The position numbers and the translations under genes were made by a program. A model generated the notes under the pieces. The model was not told the DNA's origin and did no database searches. It saw only the letters and a list, made by a program, of their open reading frames with translations. A DNA stretch of 7,934 bases from positions 1 to 7,934 of the forward strand of contig JALVCM010000423.1 in NCBI GenBank assembly GCA_027010005.1. The letters are read 5' to 3'. This stretch comes from Thiohalobacter sp. Its GTDB lineage: Bacteria > Pseudomonadota > Gammaproteobacteria > DSM-19610. Below are positions 6,476 through 7,934 of the stretch, one piece after another (within the stretch, counting starts at the first letter, position 1; every line of letters starts with the position of its first letter).

Positions 6476-7934
<1,459 letters not shown>

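Overview
The window is an almost unbroken minus-strand stretch of a dsr (reverse dissimilatory sulfite reductase) gene cluster. In transcription order, from the right edge leftwards, it reads dsrK (5' end cut by the window), dsrL, dsrJ, dsrO, dsrP, dsrN, dsrR, then the first codons of a possible further gene running off the left edge. This is the gene order known from the purple sulfur bacterium Allochromatium vinosum (dsr...MKLJOPNRS). The iron-sulfur flavoprotein gene dsrL sitting between dsrK and dsrJ, together with dsrN and dsrR, points to a sulfur-oxidising bacterium, most likely a gammaproteobacterium of moderately high GC content. The genus cannot be told from the sequence. No tRNA, rRNA, CRISPR array, insertion sequence or other mobile element was seen.

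Layout: dsrK occupies 6476 to the right edge. A 65-base gap with a good ribosome binding site leads to dsrL (4464-6410). After 15 bases comes dsrJ (3906-4448), which overlaps dsrO (3142-3909) by four bases (ATGA). After 25 bases comes dsrP (1899-3116). The dsrP-dsrN gap (1817-1898) holds a perfect 12-bp hairpin followed by a T-run on the minus strand, a strong candidate intrinsic terminator or attenuator inside the cluster. dsrN (431-1816) is followed after 38 bases by dsrR (93-392).

How the genes work together (family knowledge): stored sulfur is delivered to DsrC, and DsrAB (outside this window) oxidises the DsrC-bound sulfur to sulfite. DsrK, J, O, P and the unseen DsrM form a membrane complex. 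DsrK is the cytoplasmic HdrD-like iron-sulfur subunit thought to act on DsrC. DsrP and DsrM are the membrane parts, and DsrJ (triheme cytochrome c) and DsrO (ferredoxin-like) are the periplasmic parts. DsrL links DsrAB to NAD(P)H. DsrN amidates siroheme to the siro(heme)amide cofactor of DsrAB. DsrR is an A-type-carrier-like protein without cysteines, with a regulatory role in A. vinosum.

The window is mainly a well-characterised pathway, and I do not see a wholly new system in it. The points most worth a second look are the intra-cluster terminator, the unidentified gene start after dsrR, and residue-level features of DsrL, DsrJ, DsrK and DsrR.
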